A stretch of 64,000 bases of DNA, taken from contig NZ_JRMB01000001.1 in the NCBI RefSeq assembly GCF_000759445.1, positions 1,426,001 through 1,490,000 of the forward strand, in the 5' to 3' direction. This stretch comes from Pseudomonas lutea (GTDB taxonomy: Bacteria > Pseudomonadota > Gammaproteobacteria > Pseudomonadales > Pseudomonadaceae). Below are positions 57,241 to 64,000 of this stretch, piece after piece. The notes beneath the pieces are model-generated. The model did no database searches. It saw nothing but the letters and a program-made list of their open reading frames with translations, and was not told the origin of the DNA. Within the stretch, counting starts at the first letter, position 1, and every line of letters starts with the position of its first letter. A program made the position numbers and the translations under genes.

Positions 57241-57432
57241 ATGAACCTGGCCATCGTCAACTCGCTGATCGAAGAGCAGATCGAAGAAGTCAAGTCCGGG
57301 GGCAAGATGCGAGACATCGCGCTTCGCCTGGCACGCTGCCAAGGCTTTGCCAGAGACCAGGCGCGTTACGACTGGGTTGCACTGGGCTTCTGGCTTCTGG
57401 CTTCTGGCTTCTGCGCTATCAAGCCCCACTAA
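57241..57432 (+). CDS. Small protein with a 7-bp repeat at its 3' end
   Basis: A 63-residue frame (MNLAIVNSLIEEQIEEVKSG..) with strong CAGGAG upstream of the ATG. Its last third reads through CTTCTGG repeats (57387-57413), so the present C-terminus (FWLLASGFCAIKPH) depends on copy number. A change by one unit would switch to a longer frame. Not recognised. Confidence 0.6.
   Translation: MNLAIVNSLIEEQIEEVKSGGKMRDIALRLARCQGFARDQARYDWVALGFWLLASGFCAIKPH
57387..57413. repeat. Heptanucleotide microsatellite (CTTCTGG, 3.9 copies)
   Basis: Three full CTTCTGG units and CTTCTG, perfect over 27 bases and inside a coding frame. Seven is not a multiple of three, so gain or loss of a unit shifts frame. 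Confidence 0.9.
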
Positions 57433-57565
57433 CCTCGACTACTCCAGAGCTTGATGCTTAAACAAATCATTTATCTGGCCGATAGCAACGCTATACCCCA
57501 CAAGAATTCATTCACTGTTGCGAGAGGCTGAAAAGAGCTATAGCTCGCCGGCCGAGGATATCGAC

Positions 57566-57760
57566 ATGAGCAATGCCCAACGTAATTCCTCGCCGGCCCA
57601 GCAACTCGATCGCCCCGAACGTCCCCACCCGATTTTTGGGTTTGGCCTGCCCTTCAATGAAGTGATCGGGAAGCCCCGTGATATGCGTGTGTGCGATCTT
57701 CCCCTACCGCTTGCTGCCACCATGCTAGGTCGAAGCATCGAAGTGCGAATTCGTCCCTAG
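57566..57760 (+). CDS. Small protein of unknown function
   Basis: A 64-residue protein (MSNAQRNSSPAQQLDRPERP..) rich in Pro and Arg, with FGFGLPFNEVIGKP in the middle. GAGGA precedes the ATG. Not recognised. Confidence 0.5.
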   Translation: MSNAQRNSSPAQQLDRPERPHPIFGFGLPFNEVIGKPRDMRVCDLPLPLAATMLGRSIEVRIRP

Positions 57761-57941
57761 TCACCGCCTGCGCCCACTCCCACACATTAGGTGCAGGCTC
57801 AAAGCCTCGGCACTAAGTCATTAAGGTCTGAAAGCGGCAAGGGAGCGAGTGGAGGATGCGGCCTAGTCATTAATTTCCCTCGGGGGACACAGACCACTTG
57901 TTGATACTATTGGCAACGAGCAGGTAGCCAAGAGACAGGTC

Positions 57942-58292
57942 ATGAACTCCGCATACGCGACTAACGTTTTGATCATCAGCTGTCTGGCAGTCCCAACAGT
58001 ACTCATGGCTTACAAAGCCCTCGCTGCGGGCCGCGAGCTAAAGATCCGCAACAAGCGAGTGATTGAGGAAGCTTTTATCGCCGCAATTGGTCTCCATGAC
58101 ATGAGCCAGGCGGTCATACTCAAGGACGATGTAAACCTAGGCAGGAAAGGCAGAAAAGACGCGCCATTCGAGGTCTATCGAGTAGTCCACGCTCCGCCAA
58201 CTAGCTGGTTCGCCTACACCCATGTGCAAGGAGCTGATCCGGTGCTGACTCCAATCTCGGAGCAACGTGCGCTGATTGCCGTGAATAGCTAA
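57942..58292 (+). CDS. Small membrane-anchored protein of unknown function
   Basis: A 116-residue protein with an N-terminal hydrophobic segment (about residues 7-28) followed by a basic, then mixed soluble part. GACAGG precedes the ATG. Not recognised. Confidence 0.6.
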   Translation: MNSAYATNVLIISCLAVPTVLMAYKALAAGRELKIRNKRVIEEAFIAAIGLHDMSQAVILKDDVNLGRKGRKDAPFEVYRVVHAPPTSWFAYTHVQGADPVLTPISEQRALIAVNS

Positions 58293-58444
58293 ACCTTGAA
58301 TTGGTGCCGCAAATCAAGGCGACCCGGCCCGGCAGGCACGTTCTGTCGCCTCCCATTCGGATTGCTTGGTTGTCATATCTGCCCATTGTAATGACGGGTT
58401 GTTGTCGGTATTGGTATGGATCCAATTAGCGAAGGCAACACAAC

Positions 58445-58627
58445 ATGTCCAACGTCGCAGACTCAGTAATCAAATCGGGGCACGCCTCCGTTCAAAGCAA
58501 TCCGAGCGCGGCAAGATCTGCCGCCGTGGCAGCAGCGCTCGAGATGATCTCTGTCGCAGTGGCAACTAGCACCGATGCAAACTTCTTGTCTGCAGAGCTC
58601 AAGAAACTCTCTGAATATGCGACCTGA
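58445..58627 (+). CDS. Small Ala/Ser-rich protein of unknown function
   Basis: A 60-residue frame (MSNVADSVIKSGHASVQS..) that would be amphipathic helical. GAAGG lies about 12 bases before the ATG. It precedes the 162-residue gene by 90 bases in the same direction. Coding status uncertain. Confidence 0.45.
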   Translation: MSNVADSVIKSGHASVQSNPSAARSAAVAAALEMISVAVATSTDANFLSAELKKLSEYAT

Positions 58628-58716
58628 TCCAGGCTGCTATTGCCAAGAGGTGATATCCCGTGCCGCACTAACCCTGCGGCACATCCAATCCCAGCAACAC
58701 GCAAAGGACCCGCAGC

Positions 58717-59205
58717 ATGCCCATCGAAGAGTTTGGTGGCAAATCACTCTACGCATTAAAACCAGCGCTGGCTGACAATCTAAGTCACAGACCCGTTTAT
58801 GCGATGCCCTATCAGGGGTTCGACGGCATGTACCGAAAGAAAACGGACGTTCGCTATTTATCCGTTGGCCTTTCCCAATGGGGACATGAGGACCTGTCTC
58901 TCAAGATCATGCGCTACACCAAGCAATGGTCTCCGCAGTCCGAAGAAATACCCCTTCATCGCGTGATTGACTCGACTGTGTTCTTGGCAAAGGTTTTACT
59001 AGACCGGGAGCGTTCGAGCATAGAAATAGAACGGAACCTTTTCGATGATCAGCCCGAAGGGTTTTTAGTCAAACAGGAGCCATTGAACGCGAGCGAGATT
59101 CAGAAATTTGACGTGTTCTTGGACAATCACAGTGACGATTTGAAACTTCGGTTAAACAAACTTCACCAGCTCCTTACATCCCTGAAAACGCAGGGCAAGC
59201 TTTGA
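58717..59205 (+). CDS. Protein of unknown function (possibly DUF6530-like)
   Basis: A 162-residue soluble protein. LSVGLSQWGHEDLSLKIMRY and QWSPQSEEIPLHRVID remind me of the DUF6530 family (SxQSEELPLHR pattern), but this is from memory and not checked. No membrane segment or catalytic motif is evident. It sits between the two integrase relics and could be cargo of the lost element. Confidence 0.6.
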   Translation: MPIEEFGGKSLYALKPALADNLSHRPVYAMPYQGFDGMYRKKTDVRYLSVGLSQWGHEDLSLKIMRYTKQWSPQSEEIPLHRVIDSTVFLAKVLLDRERSSIEIERNLFDDQPEGFLVKQEPLNASEIQKFDVFLDNHSDDLKLRLNKLHQLLTSLKTQGKL

Positions 59206-59251
59206 CGTAAGTCTCGCGCCACGAAACGGGAGCATCTCATTTCGTGGCGCG

Positions 59252-59554
59252 CTACTGGCTGGCCCTTTCGGGGGCTTCGTCTGCCTTGTCTGCTGCTTTA
59301 CTGGCAACTCCTGCGGGTTGGGTCGCGTTACTCGCTGCAGCCTCCACCTTCTCTGCCGCTTTACCTGGCTTGTCCGCGAGCGTATTCAGGCGAAGGTCAC
59401 ACTGCCCCATCGCTTCGTCGTATGCGCAACGTACCTCGGCGACTTGTTTAGTGTAGTTGCTGGGGAGCGCCCATTGAGCCGCCCGGAAGCCCAGGACTGA
59501 GCCGCCAGCTATCAGCAGGACGGGATCAGCCAAACCTGTGCGTGCCTTCACCAT
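59252..59554 (-). CDS. Small phage-like protein of unknown function
   Basis: A 100-residue frame: a hydrophobic segment (LADPVLLIAGGSVLGF), then an Ala/Lys-rich helical tail (AAEKVEAAASNATQPAGVASKAADKADEAPERAS, of coiled-coil or disordered type). Its neighbour on the same strand is degraded. The composition recalls small phage accessory proteins, but I cannot assign it. Confidence 0.45.
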   Translation of the reverse strand: MVKARTGLADPVLLIAGGSVLGFRAAQWALPSNYTKQVAEVRCAYDEAMGQCDLRLNTLADKPGKAAEKVEAAASNATQPAGVASKAADKADEAPERASQ

Positions 59555-59588
59555 TGGCGAGCCACGAACTCCAGTGCGATTCAGTGCA

Positions 59589-60019
59589 TCAGGTGGCGCC
59601 TCCGATCTGGGCCCGTAGCCGAGCGTTCTCTGCGCTTGAGCTGGTTACCTTGTCAGTGAGCTGCGCGACCTGACTGGTGAGGGCTTCTACCTTCCCCATC
59701 ATCCGAACTAATGCCGCGGCGAGTTCGTTGCGTTCTTTGGCGAGTTGATCTGCCCGTGCTTCGTCGGCATTGGCCCCTGTCCACTCAGTGTCGAGCAACT
59801 CGTAAGCCGGCGTACTGTGCCGATGTCGGCGTTGTCTATTGCATGTTCTGTTGCTTCCTTGGCGAGGAAACACTTCAGCCATAAGAAGCCACCCAGCAAA
59901 ACGGTTCCTGTACCGCCCAGCTGGGTACCCCTTCCCCATCTATCCACATGCCTGCCGGTGTACGGCAGGCGGGAATTCGTATGCCCGAAATAAAGTGCGA
60001 CTACGGCCACGCTACTCAT
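59589..60019 (-). pseudogene. Frameshifted small gene with coiled-coil end
   Basis: One frame from 60019 encodes GTGTVLLGGFLWLKCFLAKEATEHAID-like sequence; near 59780-59800 it must shift to a second frame that continues NADEARADQLAKERNELAAALVRMM and a clear coiled coil to 59589. Neither frame alone spans both parts. It looks like a membrane-anchored coiled-coil gene broken by one indel. Assignment is tentative. Confidence 0.4.
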
Positions 60020-60049
60020 GTCAGCATGCCGCAGTGGATTGATCTGTCC

Positions 60050-60890
60050 AGTCCAAGCTTCATCCTGCCGAGGGCAAGCCGGTCACCAACCGAACGGTAA
60101 ATATCGCGCTGCAGCGAGTGATCAGGGTTCTAAACCCGTGCGCGCGCAAGTGGCGGGATGAGGAGCGCCGGCCCTGGTTGGACGTTGTGCCGATGATCAG
60201 CCTGCTCGACGAAAAGACAGCAAGTCGGAAGCCTTGCCCGCTTTCGTGGGAAGAGCAATCGATGCTGTTTGCCGAACTGCCGGCTCACCTGCAGACGATG
60301 GCCCTGTTTAAAGTGTGAACACGGGCTGCCGAGAGCAGGAAGTTTGCAAATTGCAGTCGGATTGGGAGATTGCGGTACCGGAGCTGGAGACCAGTGTGTT
60401 TCTGATCCCTGCGGGGTTTGGCGGCCGAAGCGCGAAGGCCATCAGCAACGCGGCAACCACGACACGTTCGTGTTTCCGATCGGCAAGCCTGATCAAGAAG
60501 GGAAAGAGACGACGGCTCACCGCATGAATGACTCGGCTTGGAAGAAGGCGCGGGTCACAGCGGCGACCAAATGGGGGGAGAACTTTCTGCGAAAGGCCCA
60601 TGACGGGTTTTTGCGAGTTCGCATCCACAACCTCAAGCATACCTTTGGCAGAAGGTTGCGAGCGGCCGGGGTGACAGAAGATGATCGCAAAGCGTTGCTC
60701 GGACACAGTAACCAGTCACTACTCGGCAGCGGAACTGGATCAACTGAATGCAGCTGCAAATAAGGTATCAGCAACCGACTCGCGCGCGCCAGCGCTCACC
60801 ATACTGAGAAAAAGCACGCATGGGCAAAAAGACCGGGGTCACCCGGGGTCACTCGGAAAGTCACTGAGGCAGAAACGACAAAGCCGCACA
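60050..60890 (+). pseudogene. Tyrosine recombinase (phage integrase), decayed
   Basis: Integrase sequence is readable across three frames: HPAEGKPVTNRTVN..LSWEEQSMLFAELPAHLQTMALFKV, then NTGCREQEVCKLQSDWEIAVPELE, then HDTFVFPIGKP..HNLKHTFGRRLRAAGVTEDDRKALLGHSNQS (cores given), and finally VTSHYSAAELDQLNAAANKV. The catalytic HxLKH..GRR and the Tyr of SHYSAAEL are preserved but separated by frameshifts, and part of the middle and the N-terminus are missing. It points toward the tRNA-Pro scar 26 bases after its end. Confidence 0.8.
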
Positions 60891-60915
60891 AAGGCGGCTC
60901 AGTCAGTGAAATATA

Positions 60916-60963
60916 TGGTCGGGACGGAGTGATTCGAACACTCGACCCCTAGCACCCCATGCT
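60916..60963 (-). other. 3' end of tRNA-Pro(GGG): attachment-site scar
   Basis: On the minus strand the 48 bases read AGCATGGGGTGCTAGGGG then the T-arm GAGTGTTCGAATCACTC, the acceptor CGTCCCG and CCA. This is the anticodon loop to CCA end of a tRNA-Pro. The 5' half is absent: sequence past 60963 no longer fits a tRNA. Integrating elements that use tRNA 3' ends leave exactly this at one junction. The intact tRNA gene should lie at the other end, outside this window or elsewhere. Confidence 0.8.
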
Positions 60964-61090
60964 GGGGGCTGTAGGACCGCAAGCCATTGAAATGTAATGA
61001 GAAATGCACCTAATCAGCGCCGCAAAATACGGCCCTTTTTGTGATTTCGCAAACGAAAACACGCGGCCTCCAGAGGAGGTTTTGCGCACG

Positions 61091-61202
61091 TCTCCGGCGT
61101 TCTGCCGACCTATTAAACCAACCTCACGATCAAGGCACCGGTTTTCAAGACCGTTATGGAAAAACCAGCGGGCCGCCCCTTTGGAGGCGATTGGCGTTCC
61201 CA
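61091..61202 (-). ncRNA. Structured element resembling phage C4 antisense RNA
   Basis: On the minus strand it starts TGGGAACGCC, contains hairpins CGCCTCCAAAGGGGCG and CGGTCTTGAAAACCG, and ends TCGGCAGAACGCCGG. The two ends recur at 63161-63250. The layout recalls C4 antisense RNAs that overlap icd/ash-like genes in P1-type phages; identification is from memory. The rest of 60964-61306 shows no gene I can support. Confidence 0.35.
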
Positions 61203-61306
61203 TACTTCTTCAAAACGACTGGGCTACAGGCCGCATTCCACGCCGGGGGCTCGTTGAGTTTCGGAACAGATTTCGCCCACTCGCAGGTGCCACTGAAATT
61301 TGAATA

Positions 61307-62095
61307 TCAATACTTATCGATACTAAGATGCATATTGCAAAAGTCAGATGCTCCAGGCAGATCTGGAAACAACGTGGAGTGACTAATATTCATACGATTG
61401 AGATACCGCAAACACTCTTTTGAGTCCAGGTTCGGTATGGTAACCTTGATGATACAAAGTTCCTTTGAGGTTTTATCTGTGTTTTTGCGAACCCAATCTT
61501 CTAGATTCACATTATTTGGACCCCTTGTAAATAATCCCCGCTGACTCACAAGTCTTTTGTTTTCATCACTCAGCGGTCTCACAACTTTCACAGTTTGTCT
61601 CCTTCCGTTGACTAACGGGGAGCCTACTTCATTATTGACTCGTTCGTTTATTTTCTTTATTGAAGTTTGGTGTATTGCATACACACTATAACCACCGGAA
61701 GAAAGCTCGCTAGCAGCACTTGCAGCAAAGAAAAGAGCTACAAAAGGCGACTCTGTCCAGTCCAACAATGGAGTCGCTAGACCATGGTGCTGCCCTAACG
61801 CCCACCAATCATTATCATCTTCCATCTTTACGGGAGAAGAGCCTCGGCGCCCTCTCGTTTCAAACTTGAATCGCTCAAGGTGAGACGCCCTCTTGGATGA
61901 AGTCGGGGTTTTTATAATCCTATCGAGTGTGGGTTCCAGCTTCCAGCTACTGTCAGCGTGCCCACGATATACGTAGCTCGTGTAGTTGAGCATTTCTTGG
62001 CTGACGAAATCAGAAAAATACTTCCAAGAACTTAGCACATACTCCCCAACGCCGCTTTCATACTTAGCGATTTTCCACCTTGAAGTCCTAGCCAA
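61307..62095 (-). CDS. FRG-domain protein
   Basis: A protein of about 262 residues with the FRG domain (PF08867): YRGHADSSWKLEPTLDR at about residue 43 and QHHGLATPLLDWTESPFVAL at about 103, the two hallmark blocks. Function of FRG proteins is unknown; they are frequent on mobile DNA. The gene is visibly AT-rich compared with the core, supporting recent transfer. Start is uncertain: TTG at 62095 is used, the frame is open 69 bases further without ATG, and an AAGGAG at about 62137 fits no in-frame ATG. Confidence 0.75.
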   Translation of the reverse strand: MARTSRWKIAKYESGVGEYVLSSWKYFSDFVSQEMLNYTSYVYRGHADSSWKLEPTLDRIIKTPTSSKRASHLERFKFETRGRRGSSPVKMEDDNDWWALGQHHGLATPLLDWTESPFVALFFAASAASELSSGGYSVYAIHQTSIKKINERVNNEVGSPLVNGRRQTVKVVRPLSDENKRLVSQRGLFTRGPNNVNLEDWVRKNTDKTSKELCIIKVTIPNLDSKECLRYLNRMNISHSTLFPDLPGASDFCNMHLSIDKY

Positions 62096-62736
62096 TTTCC
62101 ACCCATGATTAGCAAAATCAAAATTTGTCAGCTCCTTGAAATACGGAGCGCCTGACCTAATAAAGCGTGTTTATATACTAATGCGAGACCCTGGGGAAGG
62201 CCTTCACACCGCTCTCCTTCCCACGCTGTCCATCGTCGAAATTTCCTAGGGGTGGGAAAGGCAACAGTTGGCGGGGCGGCGGCGTCCAACTGCGGCAGCT
62301 GCTGGGTCGAATACAGTCCTACCCATGGGCCGCCAGCTATGCCTACACGCCTCCAGAGCCATTGCGCAGCCCTCTCTCGCATCAAGGCATGGGACTCGGT
62401 ATAAGAATCGGTTAATCACTTCTGAATCAATGCTTTACCCCTAAAAAAGCCCTGCAAAAACACCCTTCTTTTCGACACTTCTAAACTCAATAAACACTGG
62501 TCCAAACGGTTGCGTTTTGGGGGAGATTTTCTCCTGCGCTGGGCGTCGCTTCGTACACACTCCAGTGATGCAGCAGTAGCGTGAAAATCGATGCGCGGGC
62601 AAGCAGCTGAAGGGCCTGCGCATTTAATCTGTCTAAAAAGAAACGTTCTGATAGCCAAGCTTAGGGCCAATAGATTCAAGGTAGGCCGGCGTAGTATTAG
62701 ACACTTCAGCAACCCTCCCCGGCGTCCTGCCGACGA
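62096..62736. other. Gene-poor stretch of mixed composition
   Basis: About 640 bases with no frame I trust. A minus-strand frame at 62128-62382 (RRVGIAGGPWVGLYSTQQLP..) has protein-like composition but no ribosome site. A 33-codon minus-strand frame starts GTGATC at 62740, overlapping the stop of the next gene as GTGA, which could be translationally coupled. Both are weak. Confidence 0.4.
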
Positions 62737-63051
62737 TCACCCAGCCCTCACCATCTTCTTCCCGTCGAAATACTGCGTCCCCGCCTGAAGGCCGAATTCA
62801 GGACTGTCGAACATGCCCAGGCGGAAACCTTCCTCTAGCTCCAGCAGACCCCACTCGCGCGCGGCCTCTGTTATCTCCAGCATGTCTGACAGCTCATCCG
62901 CATCGACCTGATAGCGCTGATACGCAAGCATTGCCAATTCGCGGAGCTTCACCCGCTGGCCGTCAGGGTCGGTGACAAGGTCTTGCCTTTCCTCAACCAT
63001 GCGCTTCCATTCGACCAGCGGGTCGGCAACGTTCTTTGTGAGTGGGATCAT
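62737..63051 (-). CDS. Protein of unknown function
   Basis: A 104-residue soluble, acidic, helical protein (MIPLTKNVADPLVEWKRMVEERQDL..) with VDADELSDMLEITEAAREWGLLELEEG in the middle (given in part). No convincing ribosome site precedes the ATG. The C4-like element at 63161-63250 lies upstream on the same strand. Not recognised. Confidence 0.6.
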   Translation of the reverse strand: MIPLTKNVADPLVEWKRMVEERQDLVTDPDGQRVKLRELAMLAYQRYQVDADELSDMLEITEAAREWGLLELEEGFRLGMFDSPEFGLQAGTQYFDGKKMVRAG

Positions 63052-63160
63052 GGGAATATCTGAATGCTGGACATACGTACAGTTAACAGAAGCGGCGATG
63101 CTGGCGTCAATTGCTACCGACCCGAGGACTGACTCGTCCAGCTTATTACGACGCCCAAGT

Positions 63161-63250
63161 TCCCGGCGTTCTGCCGAGGTTCAATGCCGAGATTAGGGAT
63201 TTAGGAATGTTAGATGCTAGGTGAGGTTTTCCGCCTCGATGGCGTTCCCA
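63161..63250 (-). ncRNA. Structured element resembling phage C4 antisense RNA, second copy
   Basis: On the minus strand TGGGAACGCCATCGAGGCGG starts the element, GAGGCGGAAAACCTC forms a hairpin and CTCGGCAGAACGCCGGGA closes it. Both ends match the element at 61091-61202 while the middle differs. It lies about 110 bases before the small gene at 63051. Confidence 0.35.
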
Positions 63251-63312
63251 ATGCTGCTTGTGATTGAATTAACCCCTTTCCTCACCAGCTCCCTATCAGG
63301 CCGATCTCAACA

Positions 63313-64000
63313 ATGATCAATGATGCTGCCTCGCAGCCAAGACATGACGTTATTCGCACTAAGGCGCTCGGGCTTATCTTCTTCATCGCATGTCTGGTGC
63401 TTGCGGCCTTGGCACTGAGCTATCTTTTCCAGTATTGGCACATAGGGATGAATGCCGAAATACCCGTGTTTGCGGAAGTGCGTGTCCCAGCACCCTCTCA
63501 GCTAAACCCCGAGCCCATTGAGAGATCAGTGTTCATCCTCCTAGCCGCGCTTGCCCCCATCGGCTTGGTCATCGCTGGGAAGCTGTTCCGGGGATTTGAC
63601 CCAGGCTTTTGGGGCTACATCCTACTGTCCACGGCCGCTTGCATTCTACTAGTAGCACCTTTTGTCACTTCTGATTTCGCAGGAGTGATGTTTTTCCCTA
63701 CCAGCTTGATAAGCGCCAACAGGCTGATCATGCTGGTACTAGCAGCGCTGCTTTCAGCCGCGGCGGTGTTAATTAGCTTCAAAGGCATTGCAGGCCGCCG
63801 TTCGTACATGGGTTGGACCATCGGGACAGCCGTCGCCGCTGCGATAGTATTTCAGGTGGCTCCTTACCGGCTCGCGTCAGACCGAATGGTAACGCTCGCA
63901 AGCCAATGGTCGGTCAGCTACGACGCTGCCACCTATGCGCTCACCCAGGTCGTCGGAGGAAAGACTCTTCTGCACGACCTGCCTTCCCAATACGGTCTAT
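63313..64000 (+). CDS. Large integral membrane protein, 5' part
   Basis: An open frame from ATG at 63313 to the window end without stop (229 codons seen). It begins MINDAASQPRHDVIRTKALG and has hydrophobic segments at about residues 18-40, 75-93, 105-122, 135-158 and 165-183. The late stretch GGKTLLHDLPSQYG resembles loops in large multi-span proteins of surface polysaccharide or glycosyltransferase type (GT-C), which is a guess. It lies divergent from the unknown 104-residue gene. Confidence 0.7.
   Translation, partial: MINDAASQPRHDVIRTKALGLIFFIACLVLAALALSYLFQYWHIGMNAEIPVFAEVRVPAPSQLNPEPIERSVFILLAALAPIGLVIAGKLFRGFDPGFWGYILLSTAACILLVAPFVTSDFAGVMFFPTSLISANRLIMLVLAALLSAAAVLISFKGIAGRRSYMGWTIGTAVAAAIVFQVAPYRLASDRMVTLASQWSVSYDAATYALTQVVGGKTLLHDLPSQYGL

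Noticed and set aside
60949..61203. 84-codon minus-strand frame MGTPIASKGAARWFF..
   Set aside because: It runs through the structured C4-like element and the tRNA scar. It may be a degraded icd/ash-like leader, but I do not support it as a protein gene.
62719..62733. Third copy of CCGGCGTYCTGCCGA shared with the C4-like elements
   Set aside because: Only 15 bases match and the companion TGGGAACGCC end is absent; it overlaps the end of a coding gene and is probably chance.

Overview
The window looks like a chromosomal segment of a Pseudomonas of the fluorescens/syringae lineage. Evidence is the high-GC coding style, three to four families of REP/REPIN palindromes typical of that genus (GTAGGAGCGCGCTTGC.., GTAGGAGCCGGCTTGC.., CCGGCTAAAGCCGG.., GATCGTTCCCACGC..), close resemblance of one enzyme to the P. 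aeruginosa PA4872 oxaloacetate decarboxylase, and many chemoreceptors. It splits into an ordinary core (about 0.5-54.3 kb) and a decayed, gene-poor integration region (about 54.3-63.3 kb) that leads into a gene cut by the window end.

Core, left part: a REPIN field (1-519), a RidA-family protein, a DUF2252 protein, a proline iminopeptidase, a double-GAF GGDEF/EAL protein, a zinc alcohol dehydrogenase, and a PaoABC-type periplasmic aldehyde oxidoreductase operon. A composite repeat array (12146-12735) follows. Next is a minus-strand carbohydrate operon (CUT2-type ATPase, permease, binding protein, LacI regulator, xylulokinase), with two abutting palindromes as likely operators upstream. Then come a RelE/HigB-type toxin-antitoxin pair, the oxaloacetate decarboxylase, a NepI-like exporter with a secreted hydrolase and a divergent AraC regulator, DNA polymerase II, a carboxypeptidase G2-type peptidase, a GNAT remnant and a secreted CAP-domain protein.

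Core, right part: a CUT1 polyol-type ABC system (divergent ATPase; binding protein, two permeases, SorC-type regulator and a short-chain dehydrogenase) with a perfect 11-bp inverted repeat in the divergent promoter. It is followed by a dienelactone hydrolase, a CrtZ-like hydroxylase, PpnN, acetyltransferases, a CBS protein, three chemoreceptors (two preceded by good sigma-28 promoter candidates), MltA, an AraJ-like exporter, small stress-type proteins (DUF2934, DUF883) and an atypical Nramp-family transporter. The two sugar systems could meet at D-xylulose: one carries the kinase, the other a DCXR-like reductase/dehydrogenase. That link is inference.

Integration region: small unknown genes lie between two wrecked tyrosine recombinase genes (56.87-57.09 and 60.05-60.89 kb). 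The second ends beside a 48-bp copy of the 3' end of a tRNA-Pro(GGG), the classic scar of an integrative element. Beyond it are an AT-rich FRG-domain gene, two structured elements that resemble phage C4 antisense RNA loci, an unknown 104-residue protein, and the start of a large membrane protein gene running off the end. The most interesting points are this tRNA-Pro scar with its FRG cargo, a 7-bp repeat inside a small reading frame, a pair of paralogous small unknown proteins (48.6 and 54.9 kb), and several clear operator-like palindromes.
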